Source of the DNA: Bacillus cereus | Lineage (GTDB): Bacteria > Bacillota > Bacilli > Bacillales > Bacillaceae_G | Reading direction: 5' to 3' | Length of the DNA stretch: 45,492 nt | Assembly: GCF_002584535.1 (NCBI RefSeq) | Contig: NZ_NUOT01000088.1 | Location: 1 to 45,492 of the forward strand | Part shown: piece after piece, positions 16,360 to 25,665 of the stretch | Layout of the letters: every line of letters begins with the position of its first letter | How positions within the stretch are numbered: position 1 is the stretch's first letter | Notes under the pieces: model-generated | Seen by the model: the letters and a program-made list of their open reading frames with translations, nothing else | Told to the model about the DNA's origin: nothing | Database searches by the model: none | Made by a program: the position numbers and the translations under genes

Positions 16360-18669
16360 ATGACGATGAAGAAATTAAAACCAACACTTGGGGTATTAAG
16401 TGGTGTAACGATGGCGCTGACTTTAGCATCCCCTACTTTAGCTGAAACAACACCTGAACAAGGCGGAAAAGTGGAAACTTTTAAAGAAGATAAAAATATG
16501 AAGGAAGGGCAAAATATTATCTATGATGGTTCTGAAAAAAAAGGAATCATAATTATGGAAGAGCCTCAGGAAAATAATGACTGGGATAATGATGGCATTC
16601 CTAATGATGTAGAAGAAAAAGGATTTAAAATTGTATTTAATAAAAAGACAGGAAAAAATGAAGCCCAACTATGGGATCAACAGCAAGACTTTGGTGAAAA
16701 GAGATTTATAACAAATCCTAGGAGTGCAAACTCAGATGGAGACCCTTTTACAGACAGCTATGAAGTGGAGCATTATGGCAGTGATTCTGATGTAGATTTC
16801 AATCCTATGATTGCGAATGTACCAAATCTACAAATTGCTGTAAAACGCATCGATATTACTCCAGTTGCTAGTATTACAGATTCAAATGGTGAATCACGTA
16901 CTAAGACTTGGGAAAAAAGTTTATCGGTACAACATTCTTTTAATATAGGTTTAGCTGGTGAAGCTGGTGCTGAGGGATCAGCAGCGGGTCCTGTACCTTC
17001 AGGAAAAGGATCGTTAAATGTGGGGTATGGTTATTCTAATACAAAAACGGAAACAGAAAGTATCTCTAATAGTTTTGATTGGTCAACAGCAACCACTGTT
17101 GATTCAGCTAAAGCAGCAAATGTGCGCTTTCATCTAGAATATAAAAATACGGGTACAGCATCTGCTGGAGATGTTTCACCTCACTTTAACATTCGATTAG
17201 GAAATAAAATTATCAATACTGTAAAGGCAACACAAGACCGTTATAAAGCAAACTTGTTAACTACAGAAAAAGGAGGGAACAATAAAACTGAAATTCTAAT
17301 GGACAGTGTAGAAGGTCAAGCCGATGTGAAAATTTCCCTAACACTGGATGAATTAAAAGCAGTAGAACAAGGGGCACCTCTTTCTATTGAAGTATTGCCT
17401 ACTAGTACGATGAATGTGTATACAATGAAAGATGGAAAATTTGAAAATTTAGGAGATTGGGCGCATTTTGCGTCTAATGTAAATGCTTCTACTACATTAG
17501 TAGAAACAAATTTGGGTTCTATACCAAAATTTAGAGTGTATACGCCAAAAAATGATAAAACAAAACCTGCTAGCGTTGATCATAATCTTTCACTGGACGA
17601 ATTTTTTAAACATAGCGGGATAGATAGTTATGTTTGGTCAGTAAACGCTGTAGTGAATGGTCAGTTAAACAAAAATCTAGTTCGTTATGGTCCAAATCGG
17701 ACTCTTTTAGAACGAGGTAAGAACCTTGGTTTCTTTGATAACCGCGCACTACGACCAACTCTATCATATAGCAGTTATGATTATAGCAAGAAAAAGATTT
17801 ATGCATCGGTTATACCAGGTTTATTTAATATAAGTGAAGAAATCTTTGTTACGGTTAGAAATAAAGAAGGTGAGCAACAAAAGGTAAAGTTAGTTCGAAA
17901 TAAGAATTCAAATGTGTATGAATCTAAAGAGAATGAACCTGTAGACTTAGCAGTAAACAAAAGAGCTCTTGGAGAAACAACAGTTAAGTTTGAACTCAAT
18001 GATGTCCAAGATAATAAAACTGAAGTTTCTGTGCCCCTTGTTTCAAATAAAAGCTATCTAGAGGCTATCGATAAATTAGTAGTAGATAATTCCGGAGAAC
18101 CTATTCTAGAAGGAAAACAGTACTATTTGAAGACGAATGTTAACATACGTGAAGGGGTACAGGAGAATTGGCACATTGGTTTAGACCAAACAATTAGTGG
18201 GCGATATGTACACTTTTCACCTCAGTCGAATTGGGATAGATTGAGACTCGGTCCTATACAAAAAGCAATACATGGGGCAGACATTCAAGCAACACCAGTA
18301 ATGATAGAAAGAAAAGGACAGCCTAAACCAGGACAACCATTCAAAAAAGATGAAGAAGTGTTCCTTAAGTTTACTAGCAGTAGTTATAGTGGTTATCAGT
18401 ATTTAAATATTGGAAATGGTTATGATTATAACTGGTTAGATACTGAAAACAATAGATCTTCTATTAAATTAGACAAGCTTCCTAATCAGAATAGCTTCTA
18501 TCTAAAATCTGATTCTACTTATATCACATTTAGACAAAATAATTGGCTAAGTAGTGTTGCAGATAATGGTAGCGCCCCACTTGTAGCAGGTAGTGAGTTT
18601 ATTTTAAAACCTGAGCATACAACTTCACCAGGTAATAACCATAAATGGGAATTAGAAAGTATTAAGTAA
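16360..18669 (+). CDS. Secreted PA/binary-toxin B-like pore-forming protein lacking the PA14 domain
   Basis: 769 aa. Signal peptide to about residue 29 (..SPTLA-ETT). Then the calcium-binding domain 1' of anthrax protective antigen-like proteins: DWDNDGIPNDVEEKGF (74-89) and NPRSANSDGDPFTD (119-132). A domain 2 follows, with a Gly/Ser-rich membrane-insertion loop (about 200-240) and VRFHLEYKNTGTA (255-267). A short domain-3-like part with KTKPASVDHNLSLDEFF is at 400-416. Residues about 560-769 are unrelated to PA domain 4: beta-rich with YYLKTN, VFLKF, FYLKSD repeats, like a beta-trefoil. The N-terminal PA14/furin-site region is absent. No enzymatic A component lies in the window. ATG at 16360 or 16366; AAGGAG fits both. 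Confidence 0.85.
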   Translation: MTMKKLKPTLGVLSGVTMALTLASPTLAETTPEQGGKVETFKEDKNMKEGQNIIYDGSEKKGIIIMEEPQENNDWDNDGIPNDVEEKGFKIVFNKKTGKNEAQLWDQQQDFGEKRFITNPRSANSDGDPFTDSYEVEHYGSDSDVDFNPMIANVPNLQIAVKRIDITPVASITDSNGESRTKTWEKSLSVQHSFNIGLAGEAGAEGSAAGPVPSGKGSLNVGYGYSNTKTETESISNSFDWSTATTVDSAKAANVRFHLEYKNTGTASAGDVSPHFNIRLGNKIINTVKATQDRYKANLLTTEKGGNNKTEILMDSVEGQADVKISLTLDELKAVEQGAPLSIEVLPTSTMNVYTMKDGKFENLGDWAHFASNVNASTTLVETNLGSIPKFRVYTPKNDKTKPASVDHNLSLDEFFKHSGIDSYVWSVNAVVNGQLNKNLVRYGPNRTLLERGKNLGFFDNRALRPTLSYSSYDYSKKKIYASVIPGLFNISEEIFVTVRNKEGEQQKVKLVRNKNSNVYESKENEPVDLAVNKRALGETTVKFELNDVQDNKTEVSVPLVSNKSYLEAIDKLVVDNSGEPILEGKQYYLKTNVNIREGVQENWHIGLDQTISGRYVHFSPQSNWDRLRLGPIQKAIHGADIQATPVMIERKGQPKPGQPFKKDEEVFLKFTSSSYSGYQYLNIGNGYDYNWLDTENNRSSIKLDKLPNQNSFYLKSDSTYITFRQNNWLSSVADNGSAPLVAGSEFILKPEHTTSPGNNHKWELESIK

Positions 18670-18964
18670 AGTAAGAGATTATAAGGCTGGAAGTCTGGTT
18701 TTAGAAGACTTAGCGACCTATGCATATTTGAAAGCTACGTGCGGTAACAATCAATAAAGGTTAAGTTTATCTTGTTATTTACGCGGGCAGTAATACTACT
18801 GCCTAAGAACAAAGAGTAGAAGTACTACTGTCCGTAAAATTCTAATAAGTGAAATCTTACAAAACTGTCATCTTTATGTAAGGTTATTAGATGGTTCATT
18901 TATTATTTCAATGTGATAATAAAGGTATAAGAAATACCAGTAAATTTGTAGATATTATAGGAGA
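18670..18964. repeat. Gene-free stretch with a short bcr-like repeat (about 18766-18845)
   Basis: TTTATCTTGTTATTT..GCGGGCAGTAATACTACT opens a hairpin whose other arm is AGTACTACTGTCCG (to 18835), the same family as 663-960. A weaker hairpin, AAGTCT/AGACTT, follows the toxin stop but has no T-run. Nothing else recognised. Confidence 0.55.
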
Positions 18965-18973
18965 GTGTCAGTG

Positions 18974-19285
18974 ATGATTATAACAACAACTTCAACGATT
19001 CAAGGAAAAGAAATTATTGAGTATATCGATATTGTAAACGGTGAAGCGATTATGGGTGCAAATATCGTACGTGATCTATTTGCTTCTGTTCGTGACGTTG
19101 TCGGTGGCCGTTCGGGTGCATATGAAAGTAAATTAAAAGAAGCTCGTGATATTGCAATGGAAGAGATGAAAACTCTTGCGAAGCAAAAAGGTGCAAATGC
19201 AATTGTTGGTATTGATGTAGACTATGAGGTCGTTCGTGATGGAATGTTAATGGTTGCTGTAAGTGGCACAGCTGTACGTGTATAA
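18974..19285 (+). CDS. YbjQ/UPF0145 family protein
   Basis: 103 aa cytoplasmic protein of the YbjQ (heavy-metal-binding-domain-like) family, a small oligomeric fold of unknown role: [34 protein letters not shown], then a GGRSG loop and the conserved [13 protein letters not shown] near 77-89. Upstream GTG codons at 18965 and 18971 are possible, but AGGAG at 18959-18963 and family alignment favour the ATG at 18974. Followed by its own terminator. Confidence 0.88.
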   Translation: MIITTTSTIQGKEIIEYIDIVNGEAIMGANIVRDLFASVRDVVGGRSGAYESKLKEARDIAMEEMKTLAKQKGANAIVGIDVDYEVVRDGMLMVAVSGTAVRV

Positions 19286-19302
19286 AATAAAAAGTATAAT
19301 GG

Positions 19303-19336
19303 CTAAAGCACCTTGTTAAGAGTAAGGTGCTTTTCC
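19303..19336 (+). terminator. Terminator after the ybjQ-like gene
   Basis: AAAGCACCTT / AAGGTGCTTTT stem with T-rich tail. Confidence 0.85.
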
Positions 19337-19491
19337 TTTTTTGTAAAATGAGAAAGGTGAAACACTTAAAGGGAAATAATATCTTATTTTCTTTAAGTTA
19401 CTGTAGTGTTTTTTGTACCATTAATATTTTCAATTATGATATATTTTTTAGCAGAAGAAGATGTTCAATTCATCATAAAAAGGAGAATGTG

Positions 19492-19761
19492 TTGTTGGGA
19501 AAAAGTGGGGTAACTACAATTATATCGATTTCAATACCAGTTTTATTGATCTTACTCATAGTTAACTTTATAAATGAAATTATTTTAACTGTATTTCATG
19601 GGATTTCCCTTGTTTTACCTTTATTTCTTTGTCCTATTGGATTTATTTTAGCTATATTTTCTTATACAGTAGATAAAAATAATGGAGCAAAGATTGGGAT
19701 AGTATTAAATGTGTTAGTATTCTTAATTCCTTTTATTTTGCTGATACGGGGAACGATGTGA
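19492..19761 (+). CDS. Small membrane protein, about 89 aa
   Basis: Two to three hydrophobic segments (about 10-30, 35-58, 70-87) with a short charged loop VDKNNGAKIG between the last two, similar in look to DUF4190-type small membrane proteins. A longer in-frame reading back to 19327 has no RBS and runs through the preceding terminator, so I chose TTG at 19492 (or 19495) after AAGGAG. Function unknown. Confidence 0.6.
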   Translation: MLGKSGVTTIISISIPVLLILLIVNFINEIILTVFHGISLVLPLFLCPIGFILAIFSYTVDKNNGAKIGIVLNVLVFLIPFILLIRGTM

Positions 19762-19909
19762 TTTCTATTTTGATTATATTTAAATAGAGTTACTTTCTCT
19801 AAATGGGAAAAAACGTAGAAAAAGCCCTTGATAATTTTGGGGGATTCTGGTGCTAGAAATATATGTGGTATATTCTCTTTTATTTTGCACCAGCCCACCT
19901 TTTTAGACA

Positions 19910-20704
19910 CTATTTAGAAGTGTATTTTATTTCTTCTAGTCTATCCAGTATCCTTCTTTTCTTATAAAGCATTTTCCCTACTTCTGCAATTTCTTCAATT
20001 GTTTTTCGGTTTAAGTAGGCTCCAAAAATCATGCCAGCAACAGGAATCATCTGAAATAACTTTTTCCAACCATAATTGTCACGATACACAGTAAACACTT
20101 CTCGCCATGATTTAATTTGTGACACACTGTCGTCATGATTGGCGCGGCCATCAAAATGTTTTAATTCATGAAGGATTGTTTGTTTTCCTACAATATCAGA
20201 TGAAGAGAATTGTAAGCATTTTACGATAAATAACCTCTCTTGAATATCTTCGGGATTATACCCGTAGCAAATTGCAATTTCTTGCAAAATATTTAGTGAC
20301 ATACTTAAAACTGCCGGAATATCAATTGCTAGAGTAAAAATACCGCCAAATCCAGTTGTGGCTCCTTGGGCTGTTGCGACAGATTTTCTATTTTCGATAA
20401 TTTTATCAACGATTGTATCCATCTCATGTAAAGAGAATTTTTGAACATCTGTTAAAGAAGCTGCATTTTCAAATTTCTTTATTGTTGTTTGTGGATGAAT
20501 TAAATATTTACTTCCAGAATTGAGATATTGAATGAGTTCATCTAGTAAAATATTAATTTTTTTATGAATGAATTTTGGAGTTAGTTTATCAAGAATAGCA
20601 AACGGAATTTTCCCCCACTTTTCAAAGAACCAAAGGTCTTCCTGGTTTCTCTCCCATTTTTCAATCATTGCGATTTCTTTTAATAAAAGTTCCTGTGACT
20701 CCAT
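19910..20704 (-). CDS. EcsC family protein
   Basis: 264 aa. Matches the EcsC family: ...WERNQEDLWFFEKWGKIPFAILDKLTPKFIHKKI at the N-terminus, a glycine-rich membrane-associating segment GATTGFGGIFTLAIDIPAVLSMSLNILQEIA (about 118-148), and a second hydrophobic patch FQMIPVAGMIFGAYLN near 220-235. The role is unknown in most bacteria. Stands alone on the minus strand with ATG at 20704. The flanking 20705-20953 holds no gene. Confidence 0.85.
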   Translation of the reverse strand: MESQELLLKEIAMIEKWERNQEDLWFFEKWGKIPFAILDKLTPKFIHKKINILLDELIQYLNSGSKYLIHPQTTIKKFENAASLTDVQKFSLHEMDTIVDKIIENRKSVATAQGATTGFGGIFTLAIDIPAVLSMSLNILQEIAICYGYNPEDIQERLFIVKCLQFSSSDIVGKQTILHELKHFDGRANHDDSVSQIKSWREVFTVYRDNYGWKKLFQMIPVAGMIFGAYLNRKTIEEIAEVGKMLYKKRRILDRLEEIKYTSK

Positions 20705-20953
20705 TTTTTACCCTACTTTCTTATAACCGTATCTTTTTATTTTACTGGATATTTTTTGAATAATAAATAAAATTAGGAGTTTGGATTAGGGTGGAATATG
20801 GTAAATAATTAGAGAAATAATGTTATTAAACGCATAATTGTCATTTTATTTATGAATTTAATTTTGAATTTTTAAAAACATAATGAGTTTATTACATGAG
20901 TGATAGAATAGATGAGAAAAATAGAGAAGCGTGAAGTAGGGAGTAGATTTTGA

Positions 20954-21208
20954 ATGAAAGCGATGATTGAAGAAATTTATAGTTCATATAAAGGAAGAGT
21001 AGAAGAGATTTTCGTTGATGAATCATCTTACGTATATGAATGGGAACAACTAATGACAATTCGAAAAAATGATGGAATACTGGAGAAAGTAGCAGTAGGA
21101 ATTAGTGGTCATATACGATCTATAAATATAGAGATTGGTCAGGAAATTGATACGGATACATTGTTACTTAAGTTAGAAGATGATTTATTAATTACTGGCT
21201 GTGAATGA
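20954..21208 (+). CDS. Small biotinyl/lipoyl-attachment-like protein, 84 aa
   Basis: Reads as a single beta-barrel hybrid-motif domain: GRVEEIFVDESSYVYEWEQLMTI...VAVGISGHIRSINIEIGQEI..DTLLLKLEDD, the pattern of biotin/lipoyl carrier folds. The lysine normally modified in the hairpin (MKM in biotin carriers) is not evident, so it is probably not a carrier. ATG at 20954 after AGGGAG. Followed by a strong terminator. Function unknown. Confidence 0.7.
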   Translation: MKAMIEEIYSSYKGRVEEIFVDESSYVYEWEQLMTIRKNDGILEKVAVGISGHIRSINIEIGQEIDTDTLLLKLEDDLLITGCE

Positions 21209-21243
21209 AAAAAGATGTGTAGAAATTGCTACACATCTTTTTC
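21206..21243. terminator. Terminator after the 84-aa gene
   Basis: GAAAAAGATGTGTAG-type arm pairs with CTACACATCTTTTTC; palindromic, so it works both ways. Confidence 0.92.
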
Positions 21244-21389
21244 ATTAGTAATAGTTCTTCATATATAATATAAACATCTGTATTATATACTTGTTCTCAT
21301 TTTTGATAATATGGGCATAGGATATATTAGGAAAGAAGAGCGCTTTTAACTATATATTATTCTTGGAAAACAGTGAGGAGAGAATAAAC

Positions 21390-22334
21390 ATGGGGAAAGA
21401 ACTGTTTGTGACGATGGAATGTGCGTATACACTTCAAGGAACATTAACACTCCCTACATATTATTCTGAATCGTATCCAGCTATTTTAATAATTGGTGGT
21501 AATGGAACCGGAGATCGTGATGGAAATACAGGTCGTTTGCAGTTAAACTTATATAGAGGGTTAGCGGATTATTTTACCTCTCTAGGATTTGCGGTGCTTC
21601 GTTATGATAAGCGTGGTACTCATAAAAGTAAGGGGGATTATTATAAATCCGGGGTAACAGACTTTATTGATGATGCTGTTTTATGGATTAGGTTTTTAAA
21701 GGATCACCCGCAAATAGATCCAAAACGTGTTATTATTGCAGGACATAGTGAGGGTGCTTTACTTGCACCAGCTGTCTACGCAAGAGAATCAGTTGCAGGA
21801 TTAATATTACTTGCTGGTGCAGCAGAACCATCTAAATCTTTGTTTGAAAGACAAATAGAGAAAGTTGCTAACGAGTTAACAACTACATCAGGGTCTATTG
21901 GATGGTTATCTAGAATGTTGAAGATTCCAGAGCGGATGAAGAAGAAAAATGAAGTGCTTATGAAAAAGGTGCAAGATTCAACAAAATCTGTAATATGGAT
22001 AAAAGGTATAAAAGTGAATGCAAAATGGCTACGAGAACAGTTACAATATAATGTAGTTACATATTTAGAACAAGTATCATGTCCTGTTTTAGCAATTACG
22101 GGAGACAGTGATATACAAGTGCCACCTGAGCATGCTAAACTAATTGCTTCATATGTTAATGGGGAAGCAGAGTGGCATATCATTCCGCACATGAATCATA
22201 TTTTAAGAAATTATGAACATAAGCATACAATGATTCGATTAATGAAGGAATATAAGGGGCTTATGGATAAATCTATTGAAGAAGAGTTGTTACATGTGAT
22301 GAAGGGATGGTTAAAAAAACATTATCTTTCATAG
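21390..22334 (+). CDS. Alpha/beta hydrolase
   Basis: 314 aa, no signal peptide. Nucleophile elbow GHSEGALL (Ser about 123), acid TGDSDIQVPPEHA, and His in PHMNHILRN, the usual triad of serine hydrolases/peptidase S9-like esterases. The early GGNGTGDRDGN motif forms the oxyanion region. Start at the ATG preceded by GAGGAG at 9 nt; an upstream in-frame TTG at 21363 is less likely. Eleven nt before the ankyrin lipoprotein gene, so co-transcribed. Substrate unknown. Confidence 0.88.
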   Translation: MGKELFVTMECAYTLQGTLTLPTYYSESYPAILIIGGNGTGDRDGNTGRLQLNLYRGLADYFTSLGFAVLRYDKRGTHKSKGDYYKSGVTDFIDDAVLWIRFLKDHPQIDPKRVIIAGHSEGALLAPAVYARESVAGLILLAGAAEPSKSLFERQIEKVANELTTTSGSIGWLSRMLKIPERMKKKNEVLMKKVQDSTKSVIWIKGIKVNAKWLREQLQYNVVTYLEQVSCPVLAITGDSDIQVPPEHAKLIASYVNGEAEWHIIPHMNHILRNYEHKHTMIRLMKEYKGLMDKSIEEELLHVMKGWLKKHYLS

Positions 22335-22345
22335 GAGATGTAGTT

Positions 22346-23137
22346 GTGAGGAAACAAAAGTTTTTATTATTTATGTTGTTAGGGCTTTTCACCATGATAG
22401 TAGCTTGTGAGAAGCAAGAAGAGGCTGAATCTAAACCGGTTCAAGTAAAAAATGAAAAAAAACAAGAGAAGACGCATACAGAGGAAGAAGAGAACAAAGA
22501 GAAAAAGGGTATGAATTTAATGGATAGGCAATTGTTACTTTCTGCAACAATTGGTGATACAGAAACAGCTATGAAATTAATAAAAGATGGGGCTAATATA
22601 AATATATCAGGAGATAAAGGAGAAACACCTGTAATGGCAGCGACGTATCATAATCATGTTGAGACAGTGAAAGCATTGATTGATGCAGGTGCAAATATTG
22701 AATTGCCAGATAAAAATAAAGAAAATCCATTCCTTTATGCGAGCAAAGAGGGTTATGTTGATATTGTGAAACTAACAATTGATGCAGGAACGAATATTAG
22801 ACAAACAAATCGTCATGGTGGAACAGCGCTCATTTCAGCGGCTGAAAGAGGGCATGTGGAAGTTGTAAAAGAGCTAGTAGATCGTACAGATATCGATGTG
22901 AATTATAAGAATGACTTTGGTTGGACGGCATTGCTCAAAGCGATTGCTGTTGGGAATGGCAGTGAAAACCATAAACAAATTGTACAGTTACTTATTGATC
23001 GTGGTGCAGATGTAAATATGCCAGATCGAGAAGGAATTACTCCTTTGCAGCATGCGGAGAATCGAGGATTTAAAGAAATAGCAAATATGCTAAGAGTAGC
23101 AGGAGCAAATGAAATTATCAAACAATCTACTGAATAA
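22346..23137 (+). CDS. Ankyrin-repeat lipoprotein
   Basis: 263 aa. Signal peptide MRKQKFLLFMLLGLFTMIVAC with the lipobox Cys at residue 21, a Lys/Glu-rich linker to about residue 60, then about five to six ankyrin repeats (..GDTETAMKLIKDGANIN, GETPVMAATYHNHVETVKALIDAGANIE, ...) to the end. Surface-anchored binding protein; partner unknown. GTG start at 22346 with AGGAG at 8 nt; an ATG further upstream overlaps the hydrolase gene and would hide the signal peptide. Confidence 0.88.
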   Translation: MRKQKFLLFMLLGLFTMIVACEKQEEAESKPVQVKNEKKQEKTHTEEEENKEKKGMNLMDRQLLLSATIGDTETAMKLIKDGANINISGDKGETPVMAATYHNHVETVKALIDAGANIELPDKNKENPFLYASKEGYVDIVKLTIDAGTNIRQTNRHGGTALISAAERGHVEVVKELVDRTDIDVNYKNDFGWTALLKAIAVGNGSENHKQIVQLLIDRGADVNMPDREGITPLQHAENRGFKEIANMLRVAGANEIIKQSTE

Positions 23138-23148
23138 TGTAAGATATG

Positions 23149-23185
23149 GAAACAGAGATAAGATAGAATCTTATCTCTGTTTTGT
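23149..23185. terminator. Bidirectional terminator between convergent operons
   Basis: AACAGAGATAAGAT / ATCTTATCTCTGTT with a short loop and flanking A/T runs. Ends both the ankyrin operon and the minus-strand biosynthetic operon. Confidence 0.93.
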
Positions 23186-24331
23186 TTAAAAACGATATTT
23201 TTTTGCCATCGGTTCCATACATGTATTTAATATCCAACTTAAGATTTTCCAGACCTTTTGTTGTTTATGTGGCAAATGTGCATTATATATATAGCTGTAT
23301 TCAATCTGCTGTTTTGCACCGCGATTTCGTTTGAATTCCCCAGCTCCAGCACTGCAATGACAAATTAAATTTTTTTCGATAGAATCCATTGTAATAAGGA
23401 GCGAAAGAATACGATATAAGCCTTGCTGTTGGTCGGAGTTTGTATCATAGCCAAGTATAGGAGTTGTCATAACTCCATCTCTAATAAAATAAGCAATGAC
23501 ACCATCAATTGTATCTCCTTTTTTAATGACTTTTATTTCAAATAAATGATGCTGAAGTGCATTCCATAAATAAGCTGGTGTAAACATTGGATTATGGACG
23601 GAATACTTTTCAATATATAGTTGATTGTACAACTTGGAAATTTGTACAATGTCCTCTTTTGTTAATCCCTCATTCGTAATTATTTCATAATTGCTTTTTT
23701 TTAATAAATTTTTATCGTTTAATAAGTCTTTTCGTTCTTTTCGGTTCATTTTCTTATAGTGTTTCGGATCAAATAAGTATATGGAACGAGACATAATTTT
23801 ATTGTAACCTACTGTAGATAATGCTTGTGTAATTGTAGGGTATAATTCGTTATTTAAAGAACGGAATAGAATTGTATGCTCTGGAAATTTCTCAACAAGC
23901 AAATTTGTAATCTGTTCGATTTGTTGTTTATTGACAGAATGATAAAGGTTTGTAGATAGCATCCAATTATTTACTACAATTACCTTATTAATATTCGTTC
24001 GCCTTAACCAGCTTCCGATAAAATGAATCGGATAGGTTAGTAACTTCTCTAACCACGGTTTTTTTAATTCCCATAACTCTTCTAGTGCATAGGATATGTA
24101 ATGGGTATAAGGAGAACATACATAAGAGTTTTCAAATTCCTCGTTATTAACAGTAACTGGCAAGATAAGATCATCAATTTCTAATAGAAATAGCTGAGTG
24201 TTAACATTTTCAATAAATACTGTAAGGTCATTTTGTAAGAGGGGCAGAAAGCTGTCTCTTACATATGCTCCATCTTTTTTTGTGGTCCATTCAATGCTGT
24301 GTAAGGAATGAACATCATGTAACTTAATCAT
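23186..24331 (-). CDS. GNAT/FemAB-like acyltransferase of the biosynthetic operon
   Basis: 381 aa. The middle and C-terminal parts (about 180-350) look like an acyl-CoA N-acyltransferase fold: EDIVQISKLYNQLYIEKYSVHNPMFTPAYL, VIKKGDTIDGVIAYFIRDGVMTTPILGYD, then CHCSAGAGEFKRNRGAKQ. The N-terminal 180 residues match nothing I know. Sixth and last gene; its ATG overlaps the previous stop as ATGA. It probably transfers the activated acyl group to an amine or hydroxyl acceptor (inference). Confidence 0.6.
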   Translation of the reverse strand: MIKLHDVHSLHSIEWTTKKDGAYVRDSFLPLLQNDLTVFIENVNTQLFLLEIDDLILPVTVNNEEFENSYVCSPYTHYISYALEELWELKKPWLEKLLTYPIHFIGSWLRRTNINKVIVVNNWMLSTNLYHSVNKQQIEQITNLLVEKFPEHTILFRSLNNELYPTITQALSTVGYNKIMSRSIYLFDPKHYKKMNRKERKDLLNDKNLLKKSNYEIITNEGLTKEDIVQISKLYNQLYIEKYSVHNPMFTPAYLWNALQHHLFEIKVIKKGDTIDGVIAYFIRDGVMTTPILGYDTNSDQQQGLYRILSLLITMDSIEKNLICHCSAGAGEFKRNRGAKQQIEYSYIYNAHLPHKQQKVWKILSWILNTCMEPMAKKYRF

Positions 24332-25665
24332 ACATGCTCACCATGCTTTATAAGGCTCTCTATTCTTTTTAATTTTTTATCACATAGTTCAATATCATAA
24401 TGCGAAAAGAAAAAGTGTGGTACAATACAATTTTTTGTGCTCCATAGTGTGTTTAATTCTCGTATCACATTTGATTTACATGATTTGAAATGTTCAGGTG
24501 GTATTTTAAGTTGAATTTCAATTTCCTCTGTGCTGTGCTGAATCACTTTAAATTCTTGAATTTCATTGGATGCAAACATAATTGCTCTTCGAATGAAGTC
24601 AGGAAAAATAGATACTTCACTCTTATCCAATTCATTTATCCCAATAAATATATCATCACATCGACCATCAATTCGTTCTAAGGCTAAGAAGGGAGAACCA
24701 CAGGTGCACGCTGTTTTTTTCTCAATTAATATGTCATTGAGACGATAGCGGATTATAGGCTGTGTTTTCCTCATGAAATCAGTAATAATGGGAACGAATA
24801 TCCCTTTTTCCTGATCTAAGTATTCTTTTTCAATATGAACGAGATCTTCATTGATATGTAATGTACCATGTTTACATGTTGTAGCAAGAAATCCTTCTGT
24901 GCATTGATAAATTTGGTGTACTGTCTGTTGAAAAATTGTACTGATAAACTCTCTATCAATATCTTCAAGTACTTCTGCAACAGAAATAATTTTCTTTGGA
25001 CAAATCGTAATAAGCCCTTCTTCTTTCCAATGTGCGATTTTTCGCAACATTGAAGGGGGAGCAACTAAAATAGATGGATTTACTTCATTTAGTCGAGTGA
25101 TATGTTGTTGAAAGGAATCTAGTAGATCGAAAAAATGAAATGAAATGCGTTTGTTCTTTGTCGTTTCATATAAATTGCTGTTCGCTCGTAAGAAAAAGGC
25201 AATTGTATGTTTATGTAGAATGCTAGAAGGAAGCACTTTGCCGATAATAGAACCAGCCCACATCATTTGTTCCTCTTCAGAAACGAGAAAGATTCCGCGA
25301 TTTCCGCTAGTGCCAGATGATAGTCCAACAGTTATATTACGGATTGTTGGAGAGAAATTTCGGGTCTTTTCTGCTTCAAATGCTATATGAAAGGCCTCTT
25401 CCTTTGAAATATCAACTGTATTTAATGTGTCAAAGTGCGCCATCATTACTTTTTTGTCAATGATGGGAAGTACAGTTAAATTCCCCTTGTGGATTTCTTT
25501 TAAAAAAGGGGTATATAACTGGCGATAGAACGGAGACGTTTCTATCGTAAACAAAAGTTGTTTTGTTATTTTTTGCTGATGAAACTGTTCCAATTGCTGG
25601 CGATTTGAAAAACGTAAGTAATATTTTGTTTTCAAATATTGCTTTAGAATCTGTAATTTATTCAT
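24328..25665 (-). CDS. Adenylate-forming enzyme, coenzyme F390 synthetase / PaaK-like
   Basis: 445 aa. AMP-binding superfamily, PaaK/F390-synthetase branch: P-loop-like SSGTSGNRG (about residues 115-123), YQCTEGFLA (about 248), RYRLNDI and the CxCG motif TACTCGSPFLALERIDGRCDD. Activates a carboxylate as acyl-AMP. The start at 25665 has AGGAG 7 nt upstream and overlaps the preceding MBL gene by 8 bp; an upstream ATG at 25725 lies deep in that gene and is not needed. Substrate unknown. Confidence 0.8.
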   Translation of the reverse strand: MNKLQILKQYLKTKYYLRFSNRQQLEQFHQQKITKQLLFTIETSPFYRQLYTPFLKEIHKGNLTVLPIIDKKVMMAHFDTLNTVDISKEEAFHIAFEAEKTRNFSPTIRNITVGLSSGTSGNRGIFLVSEEEQMMWAGSIIGKVLPSSILHKHTIAFFLRANSNLYETTKNKRISFHFFDLLDSFQQHITRLNEVNPSILVAPPSMLRKIAHWKEEGLITICPKKIISVAEVLEDIDREFISTIFQQTVHQIYQCTEGFLATTCKHGTLHINEDLVHIEKEYLDQEKGIFVPIITDFMRKTQPIIRYRLNDILIEKKTACTCGSPFLALERIDGRCDDIFIGINELDKSEVSIFPDFIRRAIMFASNEIQEFKVIQHSTEEIEIQLKIPPEHFKSCKSNVIRELNTLWSTKNCIVPHFFFSHYDIELCDKKLKRIESLIKHGEHV

